Shown: positions 28,051 through 35,929, counted from the stretch's first letter. The stretch is 54,597 nucleotides of DNA from Alterirhizorhabdus solaris (GCF_007785815.1 NZ_VNIM01000017.1:1-54597); one strand, 5' to 3'. Notes: generated by a model from the letters alone, not told the origin. Program-made: numbers and translations.

Positions 28051-28971
28051 TCAGTGTTTCATGATCTCGACGCAGGAGGCGGTGAGGCGCTGGCCCAGGC
28101 GGGCGATCTCGGTTCCGGCAAGAGGGCCGGGAAACCCGCCCAGGCACAGGTTGTAGATGCCGGACGTCTCCGGATCGATGATGGGCGAGGCGATCAGCTG
28201 GGTGTCGTACATGGCATCGGCATCGAGCATGTCCGGCTGCGATGCCTCCACGTCGAGCGTCGCCACGAACGCCACGACCTGCCGATAGAAATCCGGTGCC
28301 AGATCGCCCGAGGCGGCACGGGCGAGGATGGACGCGATATCCTCGGCTTCGGGCCGGCGCAGCGTGACGTGGAAACCGCGCGTGCGGGTCAGGGCGAGCG
28401 TCTCGCGCAGCTGCCGCACGACCGGCCCGGCGCCGTCATCCGGGCGCAGCGCGATCCACGCCTCGACCTCGTCCGGCGCGACCCAGGCCATGAAGGAGGC
28501 GCCGACGGGCGGAACCAGCGGCACCCGCTCACCGGCGCGCAGGCCGGCGGTCCGGCCGGCATCGTCGGGCAGGGAAAAGACGCAGACGATCTCGTCTCCG
28601 ACGCGCGTGCTCAGCAACGTCGGCAGGCCGAGCTCGCCGCGCAGGCGCTCCGCCACCGTCCGCGCTCGCGCGACGATCGGGTTGGCGATCGTGGCCGCCG
28701 TGCCGGCGGCGATCAGCGCCGGGCCGAGCCAGTAGGTCTTTCGGGATATGTGGCGACACAGATGGCCGCGCTGCACGAGTTCACCGAGGATGGCGAGGCA
28801 GGATGCAGGATTCACCCCGGTCGCGCGCGCCACTTCGGTCAGCGTGAAGCGCCGCTCGGGAAAGGACGCGAGCAGATCTAGTATGCGGGTGCCGCGCAGG
28901 GCGGCGAGGGCCGGGCGGGACAGGGAGTGCCTCCAATCATTGACGCCACAAACGTCATCGGCTATCACCAT
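28051..28971 (-). CDS. IclR-family transcriptional regulator
   Basis: A 306-residue regulator. The winged helix-turn-helix lies at about residues 25-85 (ILDLLASFPERRFTLTEVAR, ATGVNPASCLAILGELVQRG), followed by the IclR effector domain (LPTLLSTRVGDEIVCVFSLP, PLVPPVGASFMAWV) with TASCVEIMKH at the C-terminus. The ATG at 28971 is supported by the 51-base gap to the divergent monooxygenase gene. By position it should control that gene and itself through the palindrome at 28988-29000. The inducer is unknown. Confidence 0.9.
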   Translation of the reverse strand: MVIADDVCGVNDWRHSLSRPALAALRGTRILDLLASFPERRFTLTEVARATGVNPASCLAILGELVQRGHLCRHISRKTYWLGPALIAAGTAATIANPIVARARTVAERLRGELGLPTLLSTRVGDEIVCVFSLPDDAGRTAGLRAGERVPLVPPVGASFMAWVAPDEVEAWIALRPDDGAGPVVRQLRETLALTRTRGFHVTLRRPEAEDIASILARAASGDLAPDFYRQVVAFVATLDVEASQPDMLDADAMYDTQLIASPIIDPETSGIYNLCLGGFPGPLAGTEIARLGQRLTASCVEIMKH

Positions 28972-28987
28972 TGCATAAACACATTCG

Positions 28988-29000
28988 ACATTGCAAATGT
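28988..29000. promoter_or_regulatory. Candidate IclR operator
   Basis: ACATTGCAAATGT is a palindrome with five-base arms around GCA. It lies in the 51-base gap between the divergent iclR-type and monooxygenase genes, and a half-similar CATTGCATAA lies just to its left at 28969-28978. IclR regulators usually bind AT-rich palindromes in such gaps; this is the only AT-rich one here. Confidence 0.45.
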
Positions 29001-29022
29001 TTGATCGGGAAGAGGTACGTGG

Positions 29023-30981
29023 ATGTCTGAACTGACCAACGCTTCCGACGCGGATATCGATGATGCCGTGCAGCATGCGCAGCCGCTGGTGCTCCACGGC
29101 CTGCTCCATCAACTGACGGGCGACGAGGATTTGCTCGGCCTGAACCCCGGCGGTGGCGCCAAGTTCGACACGGGCAGCGACACCACCAACACGGACGACG
29201 AGCAGAAGATCAAGGCCAAGGCCGCCGAGTTCCTGAAACGCTTCCGTGACGCGGGCGAGCCCGCGCTCGACATCGGGCCGATCGACCGCCTCCGGCAGAG
29301 CCTGTCGCTGACGGCGGCCTACGACATTCCGCCCGGGGATCTCGACATCTGGCTGGAGGAGCTGGCGCTCGACCGCTGGGCGCGTGGCGTGGAGTGGAAG
29401 GCCGGCGCGGCGCCGGCAGCCCGTAGCGGGTTCAAGGTCGCGGTGATCGGCACGGGTATTTCCGGCCTGAACGTGGCGGTGCAGCTCAAGCGCGCCGGCA
29501 TCCCGTTCGTCGTGTTCGAGAAGAACGCCGACGTCGGCGGCTCGTGGTTCGAGAACCGCTATCCCGGCGCGCGGGTCGATACCGCGAGCCGTGGTTACAC
29601 TCACCTGTTCGGGTATGATTTCCCCTTCACGCACGGTTACAGCCCGCGCGATGTCAACCTGGCCTACTTCCGGTGGGTCGTGGACGAGTTCGGTATCCGC
29701 GAGGATATCCAGTTCGAGACCGAGGTCGAGGCGATGGTCTGGGATGACACCGCGCAGGTGTGGGGGCTGACCACGCGGACGGCCTCGGGGTCGCAGACCG
29801 CTACGTTCAACGCGGTGATTTCGTGCGTCGGCTTCCTGTCGCGGCCCAAGCTGCCCGAGATCGAGGGCATCGAGACGTTCGAGGGCGTCGCATGCCACAC
29901 GGCGACGTGGCCGGACGAATTCGACGTGGCGGGCAAGCGCATCGCGGTCGTCGGTTCGGCGGCCTCCGGCTACCAGACGACGCCGGTGATCGCCAAATCG
30001 GCGGCGCAGACCTTCGTGTTCCAGCGGACGCCGAACTGGTGTTTCGAGGACAAGGCTTATGTGAAGGAACTTGCCCCGCAGGTCGGATGGCTGGAGCGCA
30101 ACTTCCCGTTCTACGGTAATTTCGTCCGGTTCAGGATCGCCTCGACCTACAATCCGGCGCTGATCAAGTCCGCGCTGCATATCGACCCCGATCATGTCGA
30201 TCCGGACAGCGTCAACCTAGGCAACAAGGCGATCCGCGATGCCTGCGTCGGCTTCATCCGGCGCAAGCTGGGCGCGCGGCCGGATCTGGTCGAGAAGATG
30301 ACGCCGAACAGCCCGCCGATGGCATCGCGGCCGATCCGCGTGGATGCCGACGACAGCATCTACGACGCTCTGATGCGCGACGACGTATCGCTGGTGACGG
30401 ACGGGATCGAACGCATCACGCCGCACGGCATCGTCGCGGGTGGCAAGCAGTATGACGTCGACGCGATCGTCTTCGCCACCGGCTTCCGGGCGAACGACTA
30501 TCTGTGGCCGATGGACGTGCGCGGCCGCGACGGCGTGAAGATCCAGGACGTGTGGAAGGTGGACGGGCCACGCGCCTATCTGGGTGCGATGGTCCCCGGC
30601 TTCCCCAACCTGTTCATGTGCTACGGCCCGAACACCAACAACTTCGGCGGCTTCACCGTGGTCGATCTGCTCGAGATGGTGGCGCAGTTCGCGCTGCGCT
30701 GCATCGCCGGCCTGATCGAGCAGGGTGCGCACAGCGTCGATGTGTCGGAGGACGCCTATTGGCGCTTCGCCCGCATCCTCGACGCCGAGGACAGCAAGAT
30801 GGTCTACATGGATCCGCGCGCGACGAACTATTATCGCAACGAGCAGGGCCGATCGAGCGTCAACGGGCCGATCGACATCCGGCGGATGTACCGCTGGCTG
30901 CACGATCCCGCCGGCAACGACGCCGGCCCCCGCGACGACGGCCTGAGCCCGCGGTTCGGGGAAGACCTGATCGTGGCGTGA
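29023..30981 (+). CDS. Flavin-containing (Baeyer-Villiger type) monooxygenase
   Basis: A 652-residue FAD/NADPH enzyme. The first Rossmann motif is VAVIGTGISGLNVAVQLKRA (GTGISG at 143-148). The Baeyer-Villiger fingerprint FEGVACHTATWP (about residues 286-297; pattern FxGxxxHxxxW) is complete, and the second Rossmann motif IAVVGSAASG follows. By family it inserts oxygen next to a ketone using NADPH and O2, giving an ester or lactone. About 130 residues precede the FAD domain (LHGLLHQLTGDEDLLGL, AAYDIPPGDLDIW), an extension seen in only a subset of these enzymes. The adjacent divergent IclR regulator suggests substrate induction. Confidence 0.92.
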   Translation: MSELTNASDADIDDAVQHAQPLVLHGLLHQLTGDEDLLGLNPGGGAKFDTGSDTTNTDDEQKIKAKAAEFLKRFRDAGEPALDIGPIDRLRQSLSLTAAYDIPPGDLDIWLEELALDRWARGVEWKAGAAPAARSGFKVAVIGTGISGLNVAVQLKRAGIPFVVFEKNADVGGSWFENRYPGARVDTASRGYTHLFGYDFPFTHGYSPRDVNLAYFRWVVDEFGIREDIQFETEVEAMVWDDTAQVWGLTTRTASGSQTATFNAVISCVGFLSRPKLPEIEGIETFEGVACHTATWPDEFDVAGKRIAVVGSAASGYQTTPVIAKSAAQTFVFQRTPNWCFEDKAYVKELAPQVGWLERNFPFYGNFVRFRIASTYNPALIKSALHIDPDHVDPDSVNLGNKAIRDACVGFIRRKLGARPDLVEKMTPNSPPMASRPIRVDADDSIYDALMRDDVSLVTDGIERITPHGIVAGGKQYDVDAIVFATGFRANDYLWPMDVRGRDGVKIQDVWKVDGPRAYLGAMVPGFPNLFMCYGPNTNNFGGFTVVDLLEMVAQFALRCIAGLIEQGAHSVDVSEDAYWRFARILDAEDSKMVYMDPRATNYYRNEQGRSSVNGPIDIRRMYRWLHDPAGNDAGPRDDGLSPRFGEDLIVA

Positions 30982-31007
30982 TCGCGCCATGACGCAGTGA
31001 TGCCGAT

Positions 31008-31045
31008 CGTGGCGGGCGCTTCTTCACGGAGAAGCGCCCGCCACG
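31008..31045. terminator. Long perfect hairpin downstream of the monooxygenase gene
   Basis: A 16-base stem (CGTGGCGGGCGCTTCT at 31008-31023 pairing with AGAAGCGCCCGCCACG at 31030-31045) with a six-base loop lies 27 bases after the monooxygenase stop. There is no U-run. It is likely a transcription terminator or mRNA-stabilising structure. Confidence 0.7.
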
Positions 31046-31255
31046 TCGTCGGGGTGGCGAAGGCGGTATCGGGTCCGCCCCGGCCCGCGATCACCCACAA
31101 GTCCACTTTTCAGGCGAGGATCATCACCCGCCACGCGGTCATCTACGGGCGCGGTCGCCACCCGCTGTGCCGCCGCGCGGTTGCCCGGGGTTCTGCAATT
31201 TTCGTCGCTCGACGAGAATTCCGAAACGTATCCGGCATCGGGTCGTTAGCGCGGC

Positions 31256-31663
31256 ATGACCATGTCCACCGTCCCCTACGCCCTGATCGTCGACGACGAC
31301 CCCATCATCCTGATGGATGCGTGCGACATCATCGAGGATGCCGGTTTCCGGTCGCTGGAGGCCATGACCGGCGATGACGCGAAGGTGGTTCTCGCCGGGC
31401 AGGCGCAGAAGATCATCCTGCTGTTTTCCGACGTGGAGATGCCGGGCGACACCGATGGCTTCGATCTGGCGCATCATGTCGCGGACAATTATCCGTGGAT
31501 CGAGATCGTCATCGCAAGCGGGCGCATCCAGCCGGCGGGAGACGACATGCCGGCCAAGGCCAGTTTCATCCGCAAGCCGTTCAACGACCGCATGATCCAC
31601 GACCATCTTCGGGAGATACTGCCCGATGGCAAGCAGCCGGAGCCGCTGCGACACGCGGTCTGA
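31256..31663 (+). CDS. Single-domain response regulator
   Basis: A 135-residue CheY-like receiver with no output domain. The acidic pair and phosphorylation site are visible: YALIVDDDP (residues 8-16), LLFSDVEMPGD with the phospho-accepting Asp near residue 61, SGR at the Thr/Ser position and FIRKPF for the conserved lysine. A partner kinase is not encoded in the window. It begins the stress cassette that includes CsbD and PAS-LuxR genes. An ATG two codons later (31262) is an alternative start. Confidence 0.92.
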   Translation: MTMSTVPYALIVDDDPIILMDACDIIEDAGFRSLEAMTGDDAKVVLAGQAQKIILLFSDVEMPGDTDGFDLAHHVADNYPWIEIVIASGRIQPAGDDMPAKASFIRKPFNDRMIHDHLREILPDGKQPEPLRHAV

Positions 31664-31792
31664 CGAGGGTGGTGACCCGGCCCTGAGCGGGAGCCGGAAC
31701 CGCGCGTCGATCGTGCCGAGGGGTCAAATCTACCTGACGGCGGGTATTTTCGGAGGATATGGCTGGTGCATGTCCGATGGTAGGCGTCGGTG

Positions 31793-32023
31793 ATGAGCAA
31801 TCAGCATCCTGACAGCCCCATTCAACGGTCCGGGGCGGCGGAGCGTGACTATCTGCTGCGCCGTGCCGAAGACCATCGCCGGCTTGCGGAAGACTGCGAC
31901 GAGCCGGGTGCGCGTGGCATCCACCAGCGTCTCAGGCAGTTGTACGAAGCGCGGGCCGCCTTTGCCATAATGGTACATCCAGACCAGTCGTTCACACAAA
32001 AAGACCAGGAACGGGCGTCATGA
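31793..32023 (+). CDS. Small hypothetical protein
   Basis: A 76-residue hydrophilic protein, MSNQHPDSPIQRSGAAERDY, with a helical segment LLRRAEDHRRLAEDCDEPGA and RQLYEARAAFAIM. I do not recognise the family. A GTG one codon earlier is also in frame. It lies between the receiver and the small lipoprotein; its 3' end overlaps a candidate EcfG-type promoter. Confidence 0.6.
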   Translation: MSNQHPDSPIQRSGAAERDYLLRRAEDHRRLAEDCDEPGARGIHQRLRQLYEARAAFAIMVHPDQSFTQKDQERAS

Positions 32024-32032
32024 TAGTCGGTT
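32008..32032 (+). promoter_or_regulatory. Candidate EcfG-type (general stress) promoter
   Basis: GGAAC at 32008-32012 is followed after 16 bases by GGTT at 32029-32032, close to the alphaproteobacterial EcfG consensus GGAAC-N16/17-CGTT with one mismatch in the -10 element. It lies 53 bases before the start of the lipoprotein gene that leads the CsbD and PAS-LuxR genes. The match is from the sequence; its use is inference. Confidence 0.45.
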
Positions 32033-32084
32033 GATACGCCCGAACCGGTCGCGCCGTCGCGGACCCGGCCGGGAAGGATTACCC

Positions 32085-32405
32085 ATGAAGCCTGTCACGA
32101 CCGCCCTGCTGGGCATCCTGGCGCTCTCCGCCTGTGCCGCACCCGCTACCCGCATCTCCGCCGGCCTCCAGCGCTACGGCCTTGATGAGCAGCGCGCGGA
32201 CTGCGTCGGCACGCGGTTGCAGGGCGATCTGTCCCTCGGGCAGCTCCAGCAGCTCGGTCGCGCCGCGGCGGCCTACCAGAAGGGCGACACGACGCCGGGC
32301 GTACTGACGACCGGCGATCTGCTGCGCGTCGCCGGTGAACTGAAGGATCCCGCGATTCCCCTCGCCGTCGGCAAGGCTGCGGCGGGCTGCGGCGCCATCC
32401 TCTGA
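32085..32405 (+). CDS. Small hypothetical lipoprotein
   Basis: A 106-residue protein with signal peptide and lipobox (TTALLGILALSAC, mature Cys17). The mature part contains RYGLDEQRADCVGTRLQGDL and a C-terminal AAAGCGAIL, leaving two cysteines free to pair. A GGGAAGGA ribosome site precedes the ATG at 32085. Family not recognised; the DLSLGQLQQLGRAA pattern recurs in small sphingomonad lipoproteins from memory. It is followed by the CsbD-like gene after 37 bases. Confidence 0.75.
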   Translation: MKPVTTALLGILALSACAAPATRISAGLQRYGLDEQRADCVGTRLQGDLSLGQLQQLGRAAAAYQKGDTTPGVLTTGDLLRVAGELKDPAIPLAVGKAAAGCGAIL

Positions 32406-32442
32406 TCCGCCCGGACCTCTTTTCTTCAAAAGGATTACGATC

Positions 32443-32808
32443 ATGAACAAGGACGAACTGCAGGGCGGTGCCCGCTACTTTGGTGGCAAGGTGGAAAAGG
32501 CGGTCGGCGACGCGGTCGACAGCCGTGACTGGAAGGTCGACGGCGTGGTCGATCAGGTCGCGGGTGGCGCACAGCACGGCTTCGGTCGCGCCCGCTCGAT
32601 CGTCGGCGATGCGATCGACAGCGCTCCCGCGCTGGCCGGGGAAGCACGCGATCGCCTGAAGGCGGCGGGCGAGCGGGTCGCCGACAGCGCGCAGCGGGGC
32701 GGCAAGGTCGCGGTGCAGACCGTGCAGGACCAGCCCGTGATTTGGGCGCTGGCGGCGGCGCTTGTCGGCTACGGCCTCGCATGGTTCGTCCACGGGCGTC
32801 GGTACTGA
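32443..32808 (+). CDS. CsbD-like protein with C-terminal membrane helix
   Basis: A 121-residue protein. The N-terminal half (MNKDELQGGARYFGGKVEKA, VGDAVDSRDWKVDGVVDQVA) follows the CsbD pattern of GKVKExxGxxxxxxxLxxEGxxxQ. The C-terminal end has a membrane helix (VIWALAAALVGYGLAWFVHG), as in ElaB/YqjD-type ribosome or membrane-tethered stress proteins. CsbD proteins are stress-induced, with no known biochemical activity. An AAAGGA ribosome site precedes the ATG. It lies six bases before the PAS-LuxR gene. Confidence 0.82.
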   Translation: MNKDELQGGARYFGGKVEKAVGDAVDSRDWKVDGVVDQVAGGAQHGFGRARSIVGDAIDSAPALAGEARDRLKAAGERVADSAQRGGKVAVQTVQDQPVIWALAAALVGYGLAWFVHGRRY

Positions 32809-32814
32809 TCCGTC

Positions 32815-34335
32815 GTGGCCGACGCGTCGTTCAAATCCCTGCGTGAGACTGCGGATCTGCGCCACCTGCGCCAGATCATCGTCGGCCTCGACGAGGGCGT
32901 GATCCTGATCGATCCCGACCAGAGCCTGCTCTGGGCGAACGACGCGGCTCTGGCCATGCACGGTGTCGACGACATCGCCGACCTCGGTGCGACGGTGGAC
33001 GAGTATCGCGCCCGCTTCCAGTTGCGTTATCGCAACAACCACCGGGTCGGGGCGGACGAATATCCGATCGAACGCGTCGTGGCCGGCGACTCCTTTTCCG
33101 AGGTGGTCGTCGAGGTGACGGTCGCCGGCGACGACAGCCCGCGCTGGGTGCATCAGGTGCGCAGCCTCGTGCTGAACGACGCCGACGAAGCCGAGCCGGC
33201 CTGCCTCGTTCTCATCATCCAGGACGTATCCGCCCGCTACGAGGCGGAAGACCGGTTCGAGCAGTCGTTCAACGCCAACCCCGCCCCGGCGGTGATCTGC
33301 CGGTTGAACGACCTGCGCTTCGTGAAGGTCAACCAGGGTTTTCTGGAGATGACCGGGCACCAGCGCGATCAGGTGCTGTGCAAGACGGTGTACGACATCG
33401 ACGTGCTGCGTCAGGCGGAGCGGCGCGATCTGGCCAAGGAGCGGCTCGCCGAGGGGCGGACCATTCCGCAGATGGAAGCCGAGCTGGAGCTGCCCGAGGG
33501 CGGCACCCGGCTCGTGATCGTCGCGGGCCAGCCGATCGACATGGGCGACCAGCCCTGCATGCTGTTCACCTTCGCGGATCTGGAACCGCGGCGGAAGGCG
33601 GAAGGCGCGCTGCGCCACAGCGAGGAACGGTTCACCCGCACCTTCCAGATGGCGCCGGTGCCGATGGCGATCGGCGCGCGGGACGGACACCTGCTGTGCG
33701 AGGTGAACGCCAGCTTCACCGCCTTGACCGGCTATTGCGCCACCGAGATCATCGGCCGTCCGCTCGGTGAGGTGGAGCTGTGGGAAAGCAGCGCCATCCG
33801 CGAGAAGATCGAGGCGGCGATCGACGGGGGGCACGATCTGCGCGGCCATGAGGCACGCATCCAGGCCAAGGACGGCGCGACGATCGACTGCATCGTTTCC
33901 ACCGAGGCGATACGGCTCGGCGACGGCGCCTGCGTATTGTGGGCGTTTCAGGACATCACCCAGCGCAAGGCGACCGAGGTCGAACTGGTCGAGGCGATCG
34001 AGGCGGTGATGAAGGACACCAGCTGGTTCAGCCGCTCGATCATGGACAAGCTGGCGCGGCTGCGGGCGCCGCGAACCGAGAACGACGGGCCGGGGCTGGA
34101 CGATCTCACCCCGCGCGAACGTGACGTGCTGGCGCTGATCTGCCGTGGCTGCGACGACAAGACGATCGCGCGGACGCTGGACGTGGCGGGCAACACCGTG
34201 CGCAACCACGTGGCGCGGATCTACGCCAAGATCGGCGTCAATCGCCGCATCGCCGCGGTCGCGTGGGCGCGGGCGCGCGGGTTCGACGGCGAAGGCGTGG
34301 CGCTTCATAGATCCGAGAAGGAAACGGCGGCATGA
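32815..34335 (+). CDS. Three-PAS-domain LuxR-type transcriptional regulator
   Basis: A 506-residue protein. Three PAS domains span about residues 15-145, 150-265 and 275-390, each ending in a PAC-like strand (LVLIIQDVSARYEAEDRFEQ, CMLFTFADLEPRRKAEGALR, VLWAFQDITQRKATEVELVE). A LuxR helix-turn-helix follows (LTPRERDVLALICRGCDDKT, IARTLDVAGNTVRNHVARIY). There is no kinase or receiver domain, so it probably senses a ligand or redox state directly. The start is a GTG at 32815. The stop overlaps the next CsbD-like gene as ATGA. It is a likely local regulator of the surrounding stress genes. Confidence 0.9.
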   Translation: MADASFKSLRETADLRHLRQIIVGLDEGVILIDPDQSLLWANDAALAMHGVDDIADLGATVDEYRARFQLRYRNNHRVGADEYPIERVVAGDSFSEVVVEVTVAGDDSPRWVHQVRSLVLNDADEAEPACLVLIIQDVSARYEAEDRFEQSFNANPAPAVICRLNDLRFVKVNQGFLEMTGHQRDQVLCKTVYDIDVLRQAERRDLAKERLAEGRTIPQMEAELELPEGGTRLVIVAGQPIDMGDQPCMLFTFADLEPRRKAEGALRHSEERFTRTFQMAPVPMAIGARDGHLLCEVNASFTALTGYCATEIIGRPLGEVELWESSAIREKIEAAIDGGHDLRGHEARIQAKDGATIDCIVSTEAIRLGDGACVLWAFQDITQRKATEVELVEAIEAVMKDTSWFSRSIMDKLARLRAPRTENDGPGLDDLTPRERDVLALICRGCDDKTIARTLDVAGNTVRNHVARIYAKIGVNRRIAAVAWARARGFDGEGVALHRSEKETAA

Positions 34336-34535
34336 CGGCGCGACGCGCGAACGGCGATGCGCCGACCGATGGCAAGGCCCGGGCGAAAGCCGCGACGACG
34401 CGGGCGGCCAAGGGCTCCGTCCAGGAAGCGATCGGCAAGCTGATCGGCGACGATGCGGCGCGCGACCGTGGCACCGCCGAGAAGAACGCCGGTGCCGCCG
34501 ATGCATCGGACAACAAGAAATCCTCGCGGCCCTGA
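34332..34535 (+). CDS. Small CsbD-like protein
   Basis: A 67-residue, very basic and alanine-rich protein. AAKGSVQEAIGKLIGDDAAR DRGTAEKNAG carries the core CsbD pattern, with a Lys/Ala-rich N-terminal extension. Its ATG overlaps the stop of the PAS-LuxR gene (ATGA), which argues that it is really translated. The family assignment is from pattern only. Confidence 0.7.
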   Translation: MTARRANGDAPTDGKARAKAATTRAAKGSVQEAIGKLIGDDAARDRGTAEKNAGAADASDNKKSSRP

Positions 34536-34570
34536 CCGCGGCGACGATATTCAATTCAACAGGAGTTACC

Positions 34571-35452
34571 ATGGCGACCAAGATAAACCCCGGCCTCGCG
34601 CCGGTTGACGGAGCGTATCCCGGCAAGACGCCCACCCGCTTCTCGTGGGGCGCGATCTTCGCGGGTGTCGTCATCGCCATCGCGGTGCAGCTCGTGCTCG
34701 GCATCCTCGGTGCGGGCATCGGCCTGACGATGGTCGATCCGGTGGAAGGCACCACCCCGGGGGCGGCCGGATTCGGCATCGGCGCCGGCATCTTCTGGCT
34801 CATCACCACGATCCTGGCCCTGGGCGCCGGCGGCTATGCCGCATCGCGCGTGGCCGGCGTGCACGAGCGGTTCGACGCGCTCGTCCACGGCCTCGTCGTG
34901 TGGGGCGTCACGCTGATCCTGACGCTCTATCTGCTGACGACGGCCGTCGGCGGGATCATCGGCGGTGCGTTCCGCACGGTCGGTGCCGTGGCCAGCGCCG
35001 CCGGGACGACGGTGGGTGCCGCCGCGCCGAAGGCCGCGTCCATCGCCGGTATCGATGAGAGCGACGTGCGCAGCGAGGCCGCAGCCTACCTGTCCGACGC
35101 GCCGAACGACCCCGCGCTGATGACGCCGGAACAGGCGCAGAAGGAAATCGCCCGCGAGCTTCCCGCTCTCGCCGGTGGCGGCGCCGACGGCCAGCAGGCC
35201 GAGAGCCGCATCGTCGATATCGTTGCGGCACAGCGCAAGATCAGCCGTCCGGAGGCGCAGGCCCAGGTGACGCGCGCCAAGCAGCAGTTCGTGCAGACCA
35301 AGAACGAAACCGTCGCGACCGCCAAGTCGGTGACGGACAAGGCCGCCGGCGCCGCTGCCGGAACCTCGTTCATCATCGTGCTGGCGCTGCTGATCGGTGC
35401 CGCGGCAGCCGGCTTCGGTGCCACGGCGGCGACCCGTCGCCGCCTGCGCTGA
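34571..35452 (+). CDS. Hypothetical multi-pass membrane protein
   Basis: A 293-residue protein starting MATKINPGLAPVDGAYPGKT with an AGGAG ribosome site. The N-terminal half has three membrane helices (FSWGAIFAGVVIAIAVQLVL, GIGAGIFWLITTILALGAGG, VVWGVTLILTLYLLTTAVGG). A soluble, alanine- and glutamine-rich helical segment (about residues 165-250) follows, then one more helix (SFIIVLALLIGAAAAGFGAT) and a basic tail. The layout suits an integral membrane protein with a cytoplasmic or periplasmic coiled loop. I do not know the function. It lies within the stress cassette. Confidence 0.8.
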   Translation: MATKINPGLAPVDGAYPGKTPTRFSWGAIFAGVVIAIAVQLVLGILGAGIGLTMVDPVEGTTPGAAGFGIGAGIFWLITTILALGAGGYAASRVAGVHERFDALVHGLVVWGVTLILTLYLLTTAVGGIIGGAFRTVGAVASAAGTTVGAAAPKAASIAGIDESDVRSEAAAYLSDAPNDPALMTPEQAQKEIARELPALAGGGADGQQAESRIVDIVAAQRKISRPEAQAQVTRAKQQFVQTKNETVATAKSVTDKAAGAAAGTSFIIVLALLIGAAAAGFGATAATRRRLR

Positions 35453-35458
35453 GTGTTC

Positions 35459-35487
35459 GTCGCGGGTCGGATGGCCCGGCCCGCGAC
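35459..35487 (+). terminator. Hairpin between the membrane protein and entericidin genes
   Basis: GTCGCGGG (35459-35466) pairs with CCCGCGAC (35480-35487) just after the membrane-protein stop. It is followed by ATCCCGTTT, so it could act as a partial terminator or attenuator ahead of the entericidin gene. Confidence 0.45.
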
Positions 35488-35511
35488 ATCCCGTTTCCAA
35501 AGGAGTGTACC

Positions 35512-35643
35512 ATGACGAAGAAGATCGGTTTCGTGATCGCCCTGACGACCATGATGGGCCTCGCCGCCTGCAACACGGTGGGCGGTGCGGGCAAGGACCT
35601 GAAGTCGGCCGGCTCCGCCGTCTCCGACGCCGCGAGCAAGTAA
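35512..35643 (+). CDS. Entericidin-like small lipoprotein
   Basis: A 43-residue protein, MTKKIGFVIALTTMMGLAAC then NTVGGAGKDLKSAGSAVSDA ASK, easily missed because of its length. The signal peptide, the lipobox LAAC and the short mature part NTVxGxGKDxxxxGxAV match the entericidin A/B family, small lipoproteins of the cell envelope linked to stress and stationary phase. An AAGGAG ribosome site lies eight bases before the ATG at 35512. A GC-rich inverted repeat (GCCCGAGATCGGGC near 35663) follows the stop. Confidence 0.88.
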   Translation: MTKKIGFVIALTTMMGLAACNTVGGAGKDLKSAGSAVSDAASK

Positions 35644-35746
35644 GACGCCGGATCGGCCCGCTGCCCGAGATCGGGCGGCCGCGAACCGCGTTTCCGGATT
35701 TTTCAACGACAGCCTCGGCACTCGGGCCGGGCAAATGGAGGTCAAC

Positions 35747-35929
35747 ATGGGCGAATTCACCGACAAGATCAGTGCAGCCGCGAACAAGGTCACCGGCAAG
35801 GTGAAGGAAGAGATCGGTAAGGCGACCGACAACGAGCGTCTGGAAGCCGAGGGCGAGGCCCAGCAGGTCAAGGGCACCGGCCAGGACGTGAAGGGCAGCT
35901 TCAAGGGCGCGCTCGGCGACAAGATCTGA
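35747..35929 (+). CDS. CsbD-family stress protein
   Basis: A 60-residue canonical CsbD protein: MGEFTDKISAAANKVTGKVK, EEIGKATDNERLEAEGEAQQ and VKGTGQDVKGSFKGALGDKI. The family is small, highly charged and induced by general stress sigma factors in many bacteria, with no known activity. The ATG at 35747 has GGAGG six bases upstream; an ATG at 35735 overlaps that ribosome site and is unlikely. It is the third CsbD-like gene within 3.5 kb. Confidence 0.92.
   Translation: MGEFTDKISAAANKVTGKVKEEIGKATDNERLEAEGEAQQVKGTGQDVKGSFKGALGDKI

Noticed and set aside
28972-30195. In-frame upstream extension of the IclR gene covering the monooxygenase antisense strand
   Set aside because: The IclR domain starts at 28971 with the normal length. 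The extension is antisense to strong coding sequence and has no domain.
32146-34809. 887-codon minus-strand frame opposite the PAS-LuxR gene
   Set aside because: Antisense to three PAS domains and an HTH; no domain of its own.
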